A stretch of 64,000 nt of DNA from an uncultured Opitutia bacterium (GTDB lineage: Bacteria > Verrucomicrobiota > Verrucomicrobiia > Opitutales > Opitutaceae). A program made the translations under genes and the position numbers. The stretch covers positions 1-64,000 of the forward strand of contig CAIONS010000027.1 in NCBI GenBank assembly GCA_903859715.1, given 5' to 3'. A model generated the notes under the pieces. It was not told where the DNA came from. It saw nothing but the letters and a program-made list of their open reading frames with translations, and made no database searches. Shown piece after piece: positions 9,107-17,760 of the stretch (the first letter of the stretch is position 1; each line of letters opens with the position of its first letter).

Positions 9107-9171
9107 CCCGTCCGAAGCCCAGCGATTCGATTTGCCCCCGGGACGCGGCTGGCTTCACCTTTTTGCTCTCC

Positions 9172-10398
9172 ATGAAAATCGTCCTCGCTTACTCCGGCGG
9201 CCTCGACACGTCCGTCATCGTCAAGTGGCTCCGCGAAACCTACGACGCGGAGATTGTCACCTTCGCCGCCGACATCGGCCAGGAGGAGGAGCTGAAAGGC
9301 CTCCCGCAGAAGGCCCGCAAGACCGGGGCGTCGAAACACTACACACTCGATCTCGTCGAGGAATTCGCCCGCGACTTCATCTATCCGATGATCCGCGCCA
9401 ACGCGATTTACGAGGGCCAGTATTACCTCGGCACCTCGATCGCCCGCCCGCTGATCGCCAAGGCGCAAGTCGAGATCGCGGCGAAGGAGAAGGCCGACAC
9501 CGTGGCGCACGGCGCCACCGGCAAGGGCAATGACCAGTGCCGCTTCGAGCTCACCTACATGGCGCTCAACCCGCGCCTGCAAATCCTCGCGCCGTGGAAG
9601 CTCGAGGCGTTCCGCGACGAATTCCCCGGCCGCGCCGAGATGATCGCCTACTGCGCGGAGCACAAGATTCCGGTCGAGGCCTCGCTCAAGAAGCCTTACT
9701 CGATGGACCGCAACCTCCTTCATATCTCCTATGAGGCCGGCATCCTCGAAGATCCGTGGTTCGACCCGACCACCAAGGCGAACAAGGGAATGTTCAAGCT
9801 TTCCGTCTCGCCCGAGGACGCCCCGAACAAGGCCGAATACGTCGAACTTGATTTCGTGAAGGGCAACTGTGTCAGCGTGAACGGCCAGAAGCTTTCGCCC
9901 GCCGGTGTGCTCAAGGCGCTGAACAAGCTCGGCGGCAAGCACGGCATCGGCCGCGTGGATCTCGTCGAGAACCGCTTTGTCGGCATGAAGAGCCGCGGCG
10001 TCTATGAGACCCCGGGTGGCACCATCCTCATGCAAGCCCACCGCCAGGTGGAGTCGCTGACGATGGACCGCGAGGTCATGCACCTGCGCGACTCGCTCAT
10101 CCCGAAATACGCCGAGCTGGTTTACTACGGATTCTGGTTCGCCCCGGAACGCGAGGCGCTGCAGGCGCTCGTGGACGAGAGCCAGAAGTACGTCACCGGC
10201 ACCGTCCGTCTGAAGCTCTACAAGGGCAATATCATCACCTGCGGCCGCAAGTCGAAGTACTCGCTCTACGACATGAACATCGCGTCGATGGAAGGCGTGA
10301 AGAGCTGGTACAACCAGACCGACGCGACCGGCTTCATCCGGCTGAACGGCCTGCGGCTCCGGGCGCGCAATCTCGCCCAGGGCGGTCCGAAGATCTGA
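9172..10398 (+). CDS. argG: Argininosuccinate synthase
   Basis: A 408-residue N-type ATP pyrophosphatase that condenses citrulline and aspartate. AYSGGLDTS (6-14) is the ATP loop; [10 protein letters not shown] and the YSMDRNLLH region are hallmark segments. ATG 9172 replaces a 30-codon upstream extension that runs through the palindromic repeat. It ends the plus-strand arginine run. argH is not in the window. Confidence 0.94.
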   Translation: MKIVLAYSGGLDTSVIVKWLRETYDAEIVTFAADIGQEEELKGLPQKARKTGASKHYTLDLVEEFARDFIYPMIRANAIYEGQYYLGTSIARPLIAKAQVEIAAKEKADTVAHGATGKGNDQCRFELTYMALNPRLQILAPWKLEAFRDEFPGRAEMIAYCAEHKIPVEASLKKPYSMDRNLLHISYEAGILEDPWFDPTTKANKGMFKLSVSPEDAPNKAEYVELDFVKGNCVSVNGQKLSPAGVLKALNKLGGKHGIGRVDLVENRFVGMKSRGVYETPGGTILMQAHRQVESLTMDREVMHLRDSLIPKYAELVYYGFWFAPEREALQALVDESQKYVTGTVRLKLYKGNIITCGRKSKYSLYDMNIASMEGVKSWYNQTDATGFIRLNGLRLRARNLAQGGPKI

Positions 10399-10416
10399 GC
10401 CGGATCAGCGTGCCAC

Positions 10417-10487
10417 GTAGCAGCCGACGTGAGGAGGCTGGTTTTCCAACGCTGGACTCGAACCAGCCTCCTTACGTCGGCTGCTAC
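10417..10487. repeat. Inverted pair of GTAG-hairpin (REP-like) elements, family A
   Basis: Two 27-nt arms (10417-10443 and 10461-10487) differ at one position. Each unit is GTAG, then CAGCC, a 10-nt loop and GGCTG. It lies between convergent argG and mlaD. Other copies: 32912-32983, 40157-40226, single units at 9021-9045 and 58873-58896. Confidence 0.9.
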
Positions 10488-10507
10488 GGGTGGCCCGTTA
10501 ATAAAAA

Positions 10508-11500
10508 TTAGAACAGCGAGTTGGCCACGATCCCGACTGCGGTGATGGGGCCGGAATCGCCGAGGCCATCCAAGGCGCGGTCCGCTTTCTTGAGCGTGCT
10601 CTGGGCCGTGTTGTAGAGGGTGTCGTCGTTGATGAGCTTGCCGAGGGTGCCTTCGCCCTTGGCCAGCTTGTCGGAGACGGAACGGATGTTGGTGACGGTG
10701 ACCCGGAGATTGTTGGCCATGGTTTCATCGTAGACCAGGGTGCCGAGGGCGCCTTGGCCGGATTTGACCTGGGCGATGATGCCCTGGGCGTCCGTGATGA
10801 AGCCCTTGGCCTGCGAGGCGGTGGATTTGATCTCAGCCACGGCGGCGATCAGCTCGTCATGCAGGGCCGGATCGTTGATGAGTTTGCCGAGGGTGCCTTC
10901 GCCCTTGTTGAGCTTGGTGGTGATCTCCTGCAGGTTCGTCATCGTGGTGCTGACCCGGTCGCTGTTGTCGGTCACGATCTTGTCGAGTTTCTGAAAGAGC
11001 CCGCCACCCTTGCCATCGCCATTGAGGGTGGTGCCAAACGCACTGAGGGCGCCCTCGAGTTTCTGGCCGAGGTTGCCGATCTCGGTCATGATCGTATTGA
11101 TGTCGGGTGTCACGCGGGTCTGGATCTCGGCGCCGTCCGCGAGCGGGGCGGCACCCGCCGTACCGAGATCGATGCCGATGTAATTCGTCCCGATCAGGCC
11201 GGCCATGACGATGCTGGCGGTGGCGTCGCTGGCGATCTTGGCGTCCGCATCGATGCGCAGCACCGCCTCGGCGCGGCGGCCGGCGAGCCGGGTCTTCTCG
11301 ACGGAGCCGATCTTGACGCCGGCCATGCGCACTTCATCGCCCTCCTTCAGTTCCTTGAGGCTCTCGAAGCCGGCCACGAGCGTGTAGCCCTTGTTCTTGA
11401 AAAGCGTGCCCCCGCTGAGGGTCTCGAAGGTGACCCATGTAAGGGCGAGCCCGAGGATGAAGAAAAGCCCGACGCGGGCCGTTTGCTGTGCGTTGTTCAT
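10508..11500 (-). CDS. mlaD: MlaD-type MCE-domain lipid transport protein
   Basis: A 330-residue protein with one N-terminal membrane helix (about 9-27) and an MCE domain (about 38-115) that forms the periplasmic lipid-carrying ring of the Mla ABC transporter. The C-terminal 150 residues are helical and hold three related segments with the pattern KGEGTLGKLINDxxL (about 196-218, 245-265, 278-298), which may form a long tunnel or coil. It lies 3 bp after mlaF and ends the minus-strand operon. The family moves phospholipids between inner and outer membranes; direction is not deducible here. Confidence 0.85.
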   Translation of the reverse strand: MNNAQQTARVGLFFILGLALTWVTFETLSGGTLFKNKGYTLVAGFESLKELKEGDEVRMAGVKIGSVEKTRLAGRRAEAVLRIDADAKIASDATASIVMAGLIGTNYIGIDLGTAGAAPLADGAEIQTRVTPDINTIMTEIGNLGQKLEGALSAFGTTLNGDGKGGGLFQKLDKIVTDNSDRVSTTMTNLQEITTKLNKGEGTLGKLINDPALHDELIAAVAEIKSTASQAKGFITDAQGIIAQVKSGQGALGTLVYDETMANNLRVTVTNIRSVSDKLAKGEGTLGKLINDDTLYNTAQSTLKKADRALDGLGDSGPITAVGIVANSLF

Positions 11501-11503
11501 GGT

Positions 11504-12310
11504 TCAGGTCTCCAGTTTTTTGAAACGAGGATGTTTAAGGTCGATTTTGGGATAGAGAAAGCCGGCCACTTGCGCGTCCTTGGGTTCGCGCAATTCCGCC
11601 GGCGTCCCGAGGAAGATGAGGCGGCCGTCCATCATGATGCCGACGCGGTCGGCGATGTTCAGCGCGAGATCGCGGTCATGGGACACCACCAGGGTCGTGA
11701 CATGGTACTCATCCTTCAGCGAGGCGATGATCTCGCTGATGGTCGCGGACATCACCGGGTCGAGTTCGCTGGTCGGCTCGTCGTAAAGCATGAGCTGGGG
11801 CTCCATCACGAGCGCCCGCGCAATGGCGACGCGTTTTTTCATGCCGCCGGAAAGCTCGGAGGGGAATTTTTGCGCGGTATCCTCGAGCGAGAGGATCTGC
11901 AGGGCATGCATCACTTTTTCCCGGATGCCCGCCTCGTTGCTGACGCGGTGCTCGCGCGGATAGAGGGCGAGGTTGTCGTAGACGGTGAGCGAGTTGAAGA
12001 GGGCGCCGGACTGGAACACCATGGCCATGCGGACCTGCTCGCGCGTTTCCTTGGCCAGGGCGTCATGGCCGTTGACGAGCACGCGGCCGGAGCTGGGCGC
12101 CTCCAGCCCGACGATGTGCTTGAGGAGGACGCTCTTGCCGGTGCCGCTCGGGCCCATCAGCACGAAGATTTCCCCCGGCTCGACCGAGAAACTGACGTCG
12201 TGCAGCACCACGTGGTCGCCAAAGCTCTTGGAGAGGTTTTCCACGGTCACGCCCACGGCGGGCGTCTCGATGGCGGTGAACGGATTGCGGGTGTGGCTGC
12301 TGCAGGGCAT
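11504..12310 (-). CDS. mlaF: Mla-type ABC transporter ATPase
   Basis: A 268-residue ABC ATPase: Walker A GPSGTGKS (53-60), Q-loop Gln100, signature LSGGM (153-157), Walker B LMLYDEPT (173-180) and switch His near 211. The sequence between signature and Walker B, with the SELDPV D-loop, is characteristic of the MlaF/Ttg2A group. It would drive lipid transport through MlaE. It lies 9 bp after mlaE and 3 bp before mlaD, so the three are co-transcribed. Confidence 0.9.
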   Translation of the reverse strand: MPCSSHTRNPFTAIETPAVGVTVENLSKSFGDHVVLHDVSFSVEPGEIFVLMGPSGTGKSVLLKHIVGLEAPSSGRVLVNGHDALAKETREQVRMAMVFQSGALFNSLTVYDNLALYPREHRVSNEAGIREKVMHALQILSLEDTAQKFPSELSGGMKKRVAIARALVMEPQLMLYDEPTSELDPVMSATISEIIASLKDEYHVTTLVVSHDRDLALNIADRVGIMMDGRLIFLGTPAELREPKDAQVAGFLYPKIDLKHPRFKKLET

Positions 12311-12319
12311 GGCGGGGAG

Positions 12320-13072
12320 TTACAGGAGGATCTTCGTGACGAAGTAATCGAGCACGAGGATGAGGATGAGGGAGACGACCACGGCGCGCGTGACGGCCGC
12401 GCCGATTTCCCGCGGACCACCGCGGGTGTTGAGGCCGATGTTGCAGCAGACGAGCACGACGCCGAAGCCGAAGGTCTCGGCCTTGATCAGGCCGTTCATC
12501 ACGTCCTGAAACTTCATGTAGCGGCGCAGGACGGAGAAATAGGCCTCGGGCTCAATGCTGATGAAACTGGTGTATTTGGCGACGATCGCGCCGCCGAACC
12601 AGCCGACCAGGTCCGCGATGATGGCCAGCACCGGCACCATCACCAGCACGGCGGCCAGCCGGGGCAGCACGAGCATGCGCGCGGGCGGGATGTTCATCGT
12701 CTCCAAGGCGTCGACCTCCTGGTAGACCTTCATGGAGGCGAGCTCGGCCGTGATCGCCGAGCCGACGCGGCCGGCGAGCAGGATGGCGACCATCACGGGG
12801 CCGAGTTCGCGGGCCATCGACAGGCCGACCAGCGAGCCAATGAACTGCTTCGCCCCGAAATTCTGCATCGAGTAGCCTGCCTGCAGCGCGAGCACGGCGC
12901 CGATGAAGAAGCTCAGGATGGCGACAATGGGCAGCGTGGTGTAACCGATGAGGTAGCACTGCTCGATGAAGCGCGCGCGCTGGCGGGGCAGACTCCCGAT
13001 ATAGGAGAAGGTGCGGACCAGGAGCTGCAACGTGCTGCCGAAGCCCTCGAGGATGGAGTTGAGCTGTTTCAT
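12320..13072 (-). CDS. mlaE: Mla-type ABC transporter permease
   Basis: A 250-residue inner-membrane permease with about five hydrophobic segments and the conserved family stretch ARELGPVMVAILLAGRVGSA with EVDALETM after it. It forms the membrane dimer that works with MlaF and MlaD. The start codon is 1 bp from the stop codon of the upstream WP-repeat gene, suggesting translational coupling. Confidence 0.92.
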   Translation of the reverse strand: MKQLNSILEGFGSTLQLLVRTFSYIGSLPRQRARFIEQCYLIGYTTLPIVAILSFFIGAVLALQAGYSMQNFGAKQFIGSLVGLSMARELGPVMVAILLAGRVGSAITAELASMKVYQEVDALETMNIPPARMLVLPRLAAVLVMVPVLAIIADLVGWFGGAIVAKYTSFISIEPEAYFSVLRRYMKFQDVMNGLIKAETFGFGVVLVCCNIGLNTRGGPREIGAAVTRAVVVSLILILVLDYFVTKILL

Positions 13073-13073
13073 G

Positions 13074-14558
13074 TCAGAGGGACTGGGTGGTAACCGTGTT
13101 CACTTTGGCTTGGAAATCGAACCAGAAGAGACGCCAGCCCGACTGGCCGGGTTCGCGTTTCAATCCGACCACGCCATTGCCCAGTGCAATGCGTCCCTGC
13201 TGCGGGCGGGATTCCACGCTCAGCAGCGGGCCGAGATGAAACTCCTTCTCCTCGTGGGCCCGACGCCAGCTGACGGCGTTCCAGAGGAAAGACCAGCGCT
13301 GGTCATCGGGGCCCCGACGGTCGGAGCGATAAATGGCGAAGAGCGGCGTCCAGGATTCACGCACGTGGTCGTTCTCGGGGAAGAAGATGTCGAAGGGACT
13401 GAACAGCTGGAACTGGCGGCGGCCCGCACCGTTGTCCCACTTGCTGTACAACGGCCAGATATGCGTGCGGTCGGCATGGGCCGCGCGGGGATTCGTCGTG
13501 CTGCGCTGTTCGAGCGACCAGTAAAGCACGTAGAGGAACTGGGTCTTGGTCTGCTCGACGCCGGAATCGGTCCAGGTCGCCTGGCGGATGAGCGGCCACA
13601 TGATCCAAGTCTTGTCCATGCCCTTGATGATGGAGTGGGTATAAAACGGACCCCAGCGGTTGATGTAACTGTCGCCGCGGCCCTGCACGAGAAACGGCCA
13701 GAGGTAGCGGGTCTCATGGTAGCGGGTGGGAAGGGTGCGGTCCGTGTAGCCGAAAAACGGCCAGACAAAATTTTCGTTGATGAACCCCGCGTGGGTTTCG
13801 CGGGTATAGAAGGGAATGAAGCCCACCTGCTCCGTGGGCGGCGTGCCGGCGGGTGCGTCCTCCGGCGGCTGGATCGTATTGTTCCAGCCGAGCGGCCAGA
13901 GATAGAAGAACCGGTGGAAGCGCTCAGGCCTGTCGCGCCAGCCGAACAGCGGCCAGAGCGCGAAACCTTGCTCGGCGCCTTGGGTCATCCGGATAAACGG
14001 CCAGGGTACGGAGGTTGTGACGGCCCCCTGTTTTTCCGTGCGGAAGTAGAGCGGCCAGATCACCCAGGAGAGTTCGTCGAACCCGAAGCGGCCCTTGATC
14101 GTGCCGACGATGGGGAAAAGCGCGCGATACGAGGTCTCGGGCGACCCGGTTTGCCGTGAAAACCAGAAGATCCACAGGTCGAACGCATGGGTCTGGTCCG
14201 CGCGGTACACGGTGACGCCCTGCTTGGGTCCGGCGCGCGTGATAAGATTCAGGATGGTCCATTGGTAGGTGTCGCTGTCCGCCCGGTAGATGAAGATCGG
14301 GTAAAGCACCGTGGCCGACGTGGTCACGCCATTGACGTCGTCGGTCTGCACGTAGAACGGACGGACTCCCTTGATCGTGCCGCTTTCGGGTGCGGGCTTC
14401 TTGAAAATCAGCGGACCCACGGCTTCCCACGACGCGACGTGCCCGGCGACGTCCAGCTGGTCCACCTTTACCGGCCACGCATTGCGTTCTTCGGCTCCGG
14501 CGCGCGCGCAAAGCACGGCCAGACAGCCGAAAAATGCGAGAAGACGGACGGGTTTCAT
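13074..14558 (-). CDS. Secreted WP-repeat protein of unknown function, first gene of the mla operon
   Basis: I do not recognise a named family. The 494-residue product has a signal peptide (MKPVRLLAFFGCLAVLCARA, cleavage near 22) and then about 20 short aromatic segments spaced roughly 15-35 residues apart. Many read W-P-L/F-F/Y: WPL at 168, 202, 221, 321 and 368; WPF at 186, 266 and 287. Variants include YPI, FPI, IPF and GPF. This suggests repeated beta strands, perhaps an outer-membrane barrel or a propeller. It is 1 bp upstream of mlaE, so a role as exported partner of the Mla transporter is inferred, not shown. Confidence 0.75.
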   Translation of the reverse strand: MKPVRLLAFFGCLAVLCARAGAEERNAWPVKVDQLDVAGHVASWEAVGPLIFKKPAPESGTIKGVRPFYVQTDDVNGVTTSATVLYPIFIYRADSDTYQWTILNLITRAGPKQGVTVYRADQTHAFDLWIFWFSRQTGSPETSYRALFPIVGTIKGRFGFDELSWVIWPLYFRTEKQGAVTTSVPWPFIRMTQGAEQGFALWPLFGWRDRPERFHRFFYLWPLGWNNTIQPPEDAPAGTPPTEQVGFIPFYTRETHAGFINENFVWPFFGYTDRTLPTRYHETRYLWPFLVQGRGDSYINRWGPFYTHSIIKGMDKTWIMWPLIRQATWTDSGVEQTKTQFLYVLYWSLEQRSTTNPRAAHADRTHIWPLYSKWDNGAGRRQFQLFSPFDIFFPENDHVRESWTPLFAIYRSDRRGPDDQRWSFLWNAVSWRRAHEEKEFHLGPLLSVESRPQQGRIALGNGVVGLKREPGQSGWRLFWFDFQAKVNTVTTQSL

Positions 14559-14744
14559 GGTAAAAAGACGAAAATCGGGCGACTGGCGTTAGTGCTCGGC
14601 GGATGGGTGACAGTTCCCACCGAACGCGATGATATTTAGCGGCCTACGATTATGTCTTTCCGGCTTTGGCGCAAATTCTATGTTGAATCTGCGGTGCGCT
14701 TGGCCGGCTCCGTCTCGATGAAGAGGCCGCGAGAATGCCGGCCG

Positions 14745-15701
14745 TTACACGACGATGCTCTCGCCCGGGGCCAGGATGCGGAAATTTCCCTCGGTTAGGC
14801 CCGCCGCGATCCGCGCCTGCTCCAGGGCTTTTACCGGATCCTCGCGGCCCTCGTCCGTCAGCTGAAATGCACCCCAATGCATCGCCACGCTCTGGCGTGA
14901 GCCCGAGTCCTGATGCGCCCGCACGGCTTCCTCCGGATTCATATGGGCGGGTTGCATGAACCACCGGGGCTCGTAGGCCCCGATGGGGATGATCGCGAGG
15001 TCGGGCGCGCCGCAGCGTCGGCCGATCTCGCGGAAGAGCGCCTCGTCGTAGCCGGAATCGCCCAGAAACCATACCCGTCGCGCCGCGGTGTGGAGATAAA
15101 AACCGCCCCACAGCCTCCGGTTGGTGCCGCCGATGCTGCGCCGGCTCCAATGCTGGGTCGGGGTGAGCGTCACGGTGAGATCCGGCCAGGGCTGGTACGT
15201 CTGCCACCAATCGAGTTCGATGATTCGCTTCGCCCCGGCCGCCGCCAGCAGCGTGCGGTGCCCCAGCGGCGCGATGAACAGCGGCTGATGCCCATGGGCC
15301 AGCCGGCGCAGCGAGGGCAGGTCGCAATGGTCGTAGTGGTCGTGGCTCAGCAGCACGGCGTCGATGCGCGGCAGCGAATTAAACGTCACGCCCGGCGCAT
15401 GGACCCGCCGCGGCCCGGCCCAGCTGACGGGACTGATGCGGTCTGAAAAAACCGGATCGGTCAGCAAATTACCCTGGGCGGTTTGCAGCAAAAAGGTCGA
15501 ATGATTGACCCAGGTGGCGGCGACGCCGCCGTCCGGCGGGACGGGTGGAAGCGCATGCGGTGTGATCTCCACCCACCGCGGCCAAGGCGTGAGCTGCCGG
15601 TTGAATTGCCAGCGCAGCACGTCCAACAGCCCGGCATTCGCGCGCTGGCCGGGGTTGAAAAAGGTTTTCCCGTTGAAGTGGTCGGTGACCGGCGGTGTCA
15701 T
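14745..15701 (-). CDS. Metallo-beta-lactamase-fold hydrolase, NAPE-PLD-like
   Basis: A 318-residue protein with the metal motif SHDHYDHCD (HxHxDH), a later GDSGYD aspartate and MHWGAF near the C-terminus. ATWVNHSTFLLQ and LTDPVFSDR are typical of the UlaG/NAPE-PLD branch of the fold. Two metal ions, probably zinc, would hydrolyse an ester or phosphodiester bond. The substrate cannot be read from sequence. No signal peptide is seen, so it is probably cytoplasmic. It is divergent from rsmD. Confidence 0.8.
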   Translation of the reverse strand: MTPPVTDHFNGKTFFNPGQRANAGLLDVLRWQFNRQLTPWPRWVEITPHALPPVPPDGGVAATWVNHSTFLLQTAQGNLLTDPVFSDRISPVSWAGPRRVHAPGVTFNSLPRIDAVLLSHDHYDHCDLPSLRRLAHGHQPLFIAPLGHRTLLAAAGAKRIIELDWWQTYQPWPDLTVTLTPTQHWSRRSIGGTNRRLWGGFYLHTAARRVWFLGDSGYDEALFREIGRRCGAPDLAIIPIGAYEPRWFMQPAHMNPEEAVRAHQDSGSRQSVAMHWGAFQLTDEGREDPVKALEQARIAAGLTEGNFRILAPGESIVV

Positions 15702-15762
15702 GGGTCGTGCTTATGAATCCGCTTTCTGGCGCAGAGCAAATTTTCCGTCGGGAGGCAGTATC

Positions 15763-16338
15763 GTGCGCATAAGCGGCGGCGTCGCACGGGGCATTCCGCT
15801 CGTGGCGCCGAAGGGCGATGCTGTCCGCCCGGCGACCGATGGCATGCGGCAGGCGGCCTTCTCCAGTCTGGGCGCCTATGTGGTGGGCGCGCGGTTTATC
15901 GATTTATTTGCCGGGAGCGGAGCCTATGGACTTGAGGCGCTCAGTCGGGGTGCGGTGAGTGGTGTTTTCGTGGAAAAGAACGCCAAGGCGGCCGCGTGCG
16001 TGCGCCAGAATCTGGCCGCCGTGTGCAAGAGCCTGGGCCGGAGCGCCGCCGGTCTGGAAGTGTTCCAGGCGGATGCGCTGACGGTGCCGCTCGATGGTTC
16101 CGTGGCGCCGGATCTCGTGTTCATCGATCCGCCCTACGAAATTATTCCCGAGGTTGCGCCAGTGCTCTTCGCGCGATTGACGCCGGTGCTGGCGTCCAAG
16201 CCCGATGCGCTGGTGGTCTTCGAGATGCCCGGTGAAATCGAGCTCACGCCGGCGGGCTGGACGCTGGTGAAACGGCTCGGCAAGGGCGTGCGCCAGCCGA
16301 CGGTCGCCTTTTTCAGAGCAAACCGAGTTTCGCCCTGA
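15763..16338 (+). CDS. rsmD: 16S rRNA guanine(966)-N2 methyltransferase
   Basis: A 191-residue class I methyltransferase: SAM-binding DLFAGSGAYGLEAL (about 47-60) and the catalytic FIDPPYE motif (Asp122 to Tyr125) expected for N2-guanine methylation. The open frame extends upstream to 15505 over the divergent hydrolase. GTG at 15763 is chosen because VRISGG is the family N-terminus and GGGAGG lies just ahead. Its 3' end overlaps convergent rsmE by 26 bp. Confidence 0.88.
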   Translation: MRISGGVARGIPLVAPKGDAVRPATDGMRQAAFSSLGAYVVGARFIDLFAGSGAYGLEALSRGAVSGVFVEKNAKAAACVRQNLAAVCKSLGRSAAGLEVFQADALTVPLDGSVAPDLVFIDPPYEIIPEVAPVLFARLTPVLASKPDALVVFEMPGEIELTPAGWTLVKRLGKGVRQPTVAFFRANRVSP

Positions 16339-17026
16339 CGACCGCAAGCGCGGCGATCACGGCGGTTTCCGAGCGCAGGACGCGCGGCCCGAGATGGGCG
16401 AAGCCGAAGCTCTGCGCCCGCAGCAGGTCCCGTTCGGCGGCTGACCAGCCCCGCTCGGGTCCGAAGGCGAGCGCCACAGGCGGCGTGATTCCGCCCGCGG
16501 AGAGCGGCTGCGGGGATTCGTAATTGTCGAGGGCGAGACGGGTCGCGGGTAGGGGCAGGGTGGCGATGACTTCGGCCAGGGATTGGCCGTGCGTGAGCGC
16601 CGGCAACCGTGTGTCGAAGGCCTGTTCCGCCCCGGTGATGAGATGGCGGCGCCATTCGCCGGAGGACCAGAGCGTGCTCTGGGCGTAACTGGATTCGCCT
16701 TTTTCCGTGCGGAAAAAATGCAGCGCAGAGACGCCGAGGGACGTGGCTTCGCGCAGGATGTCACGGGCGGTCTGGGGACGCGGCAGGCCGATGAGCAGGG
16801 TGATGGACTCAAGTGGAGGAAGCGCTGCGCCCCACGTGAAGCGAAGCGTGAGCGAGTCCGGCCCGATCTGCACCAGCGTGCCCTGACCGCGAGGGCCGTT
16901 GATCACCCCGGCATCGAATGTCCCGCCGGCCTCCCGGCGCAGGACTCCGAGCAGGTGAACGGCCCGCGGATCGGTCCGCGGCAAGGGCGCGGTCAGCTCG
17001 GCGGGTTCGAAGAGAATGAGGTTCAC
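16313..17026 (-). CDS. rsmE: 16S rRNA uracil(1498)-N3 methyltransferase
   Basis: A 237-residue SPOUT-type protein. An N-terminal PUA-like part (HLLGVLRREAG) is followed by the knot domain with FGPERGWSAAERDLL and LGPRVLRSETAVIAAL, the RsmE signature that forms the SAM-binding trefoil knot. It modifies 16S rRNA in the 30S subunit. It is convergent with, and overlaps, the end of rsmD, so two rRNA methyltransferase genes face each other. Confidence 0.9.
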   Translation of the reverse strand: MNLILFEPAELTAPLPRTDPRAVHLLGVLRREAGGTFDAGVINGPRGQGTLVQIGPDSLTLRFTWGAALPPLESITLLIGLPRPQTARDILREATSLGVSALHFFRTEKGESSYAQSTLWSSGEWRRHLITGAEQAFDTRLPALTHGQSLAEVIATLPLPATRLALDNYESPQPLSAGGITPPVALAFGPERGWSAAERDLLRAQSFGFAHLGPRVLRSETAVIAALAVVRAKLGLL

Positions 17027-17081
17027 GCCGGGAAAAGATTGCGGATTGCGCTAGGGGAGTCGCGCCCTAAGTTGCCACGGC

Positions 17082-17618
17082 ATGAGCTCCCTTGCGACCC
17101 CGGCTGGCAGCGTTTTCAAAAAGATCACCGTCCGCGAAGCGGCCATCCTGCTTTTCATCGCGTGGCTGATTCCCTTCCTGGTCCATCTTGCCCCGTGGGC
17201 TGGCGCACGTCCGCTGGGCGCGTACCTGCTGCCGATGTTCTGGGCGACATTTATTGCGGTGTATTTTTACGGCCTGGGCGCCGGCCTGCTGACCGGGCTG
17301 TTCGCACCGGCGGTCAACCTGCTGGTGACCGGGCTGCCCGCTTGGAAATTTCTCAGCGTGATGAGCCTCGAGCTGGTGATCTTTGCCGTCGTCACGGCCT
17401 GGGCGCTGCGTCTCGCCCCGCGGTTCTGGCTGCTGGCCCCGCTCGGCTATCTCGTGGCCAAGACCGGATCGACGCTGCTGCAATCCGCGACGCTGGTCTT
17501 CGGTGACATCGGCGCGCCGGCGCGTTTTTTTGCCACCTCACTGGCGGGTGGCGCGGTGGGGTTGGCCGTGTTGGCGATCATCAATTTTATGCTGGTGAGG
17601 ATTTACCCGAAACAATGA
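17082..17618 (+). CDS. Small membrane protein resembling ECF-transporter S components
   Basis: A 178-residue protein with about five membrane helices and few charged loops. The stretch LLPMFWATFIAVYFYGLGAG, then LTGLFAPAVN and LLVTGLPAW, resembles the conserved core of ECF vitamin-transporter substrate-binding (S) subunits. No ECF ATPase or T subunit is nearby, so if it is an S component it would use a shared energising module elsewhere. The substrate is unknown. Confidence 0.55.
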   Translation: MSSLATPAGSVFKKITVREAAILLFIAWLIPFLVHLAPWAGARPLGAYLLPMFWATFIAVYFYGLGAGLLTGLFAPAVNLLVTGLPAWKFLSVMSLELVIFAVVTAWALRLAPRFWLLAPLGYLVAKTGSTLLQSATLVFGDIGAPARFFATSLAGGAVGLAVLAIINFMLVRIYPKQ

Positions 17619-17760
17619 GGGCTGGCGGAGCGGTCGCGCCACGTTTTGCCGGATCGCACCCGATGAGAACGAGTGCCGTCCGGATGAGGGAGAATCTCTG
17701 GAATTTTCTCGGTAAATCCGTCCGGTTTGGATCCGGGCGGTGTTTATCAGGATAATCCCC

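Noticed and set aside
10754-13093. Long plus-strand open frame opposite mlaD-mlaF-mlaE
   Set aside because: It spans three conserved minus-strand genes and has no motifs.
15505-15762. Longer N-terminus for RsmD
   Set aside because: It would overlap the divergent hydrolase gene; GTG 15763 has a strong ribosome site and the family start.
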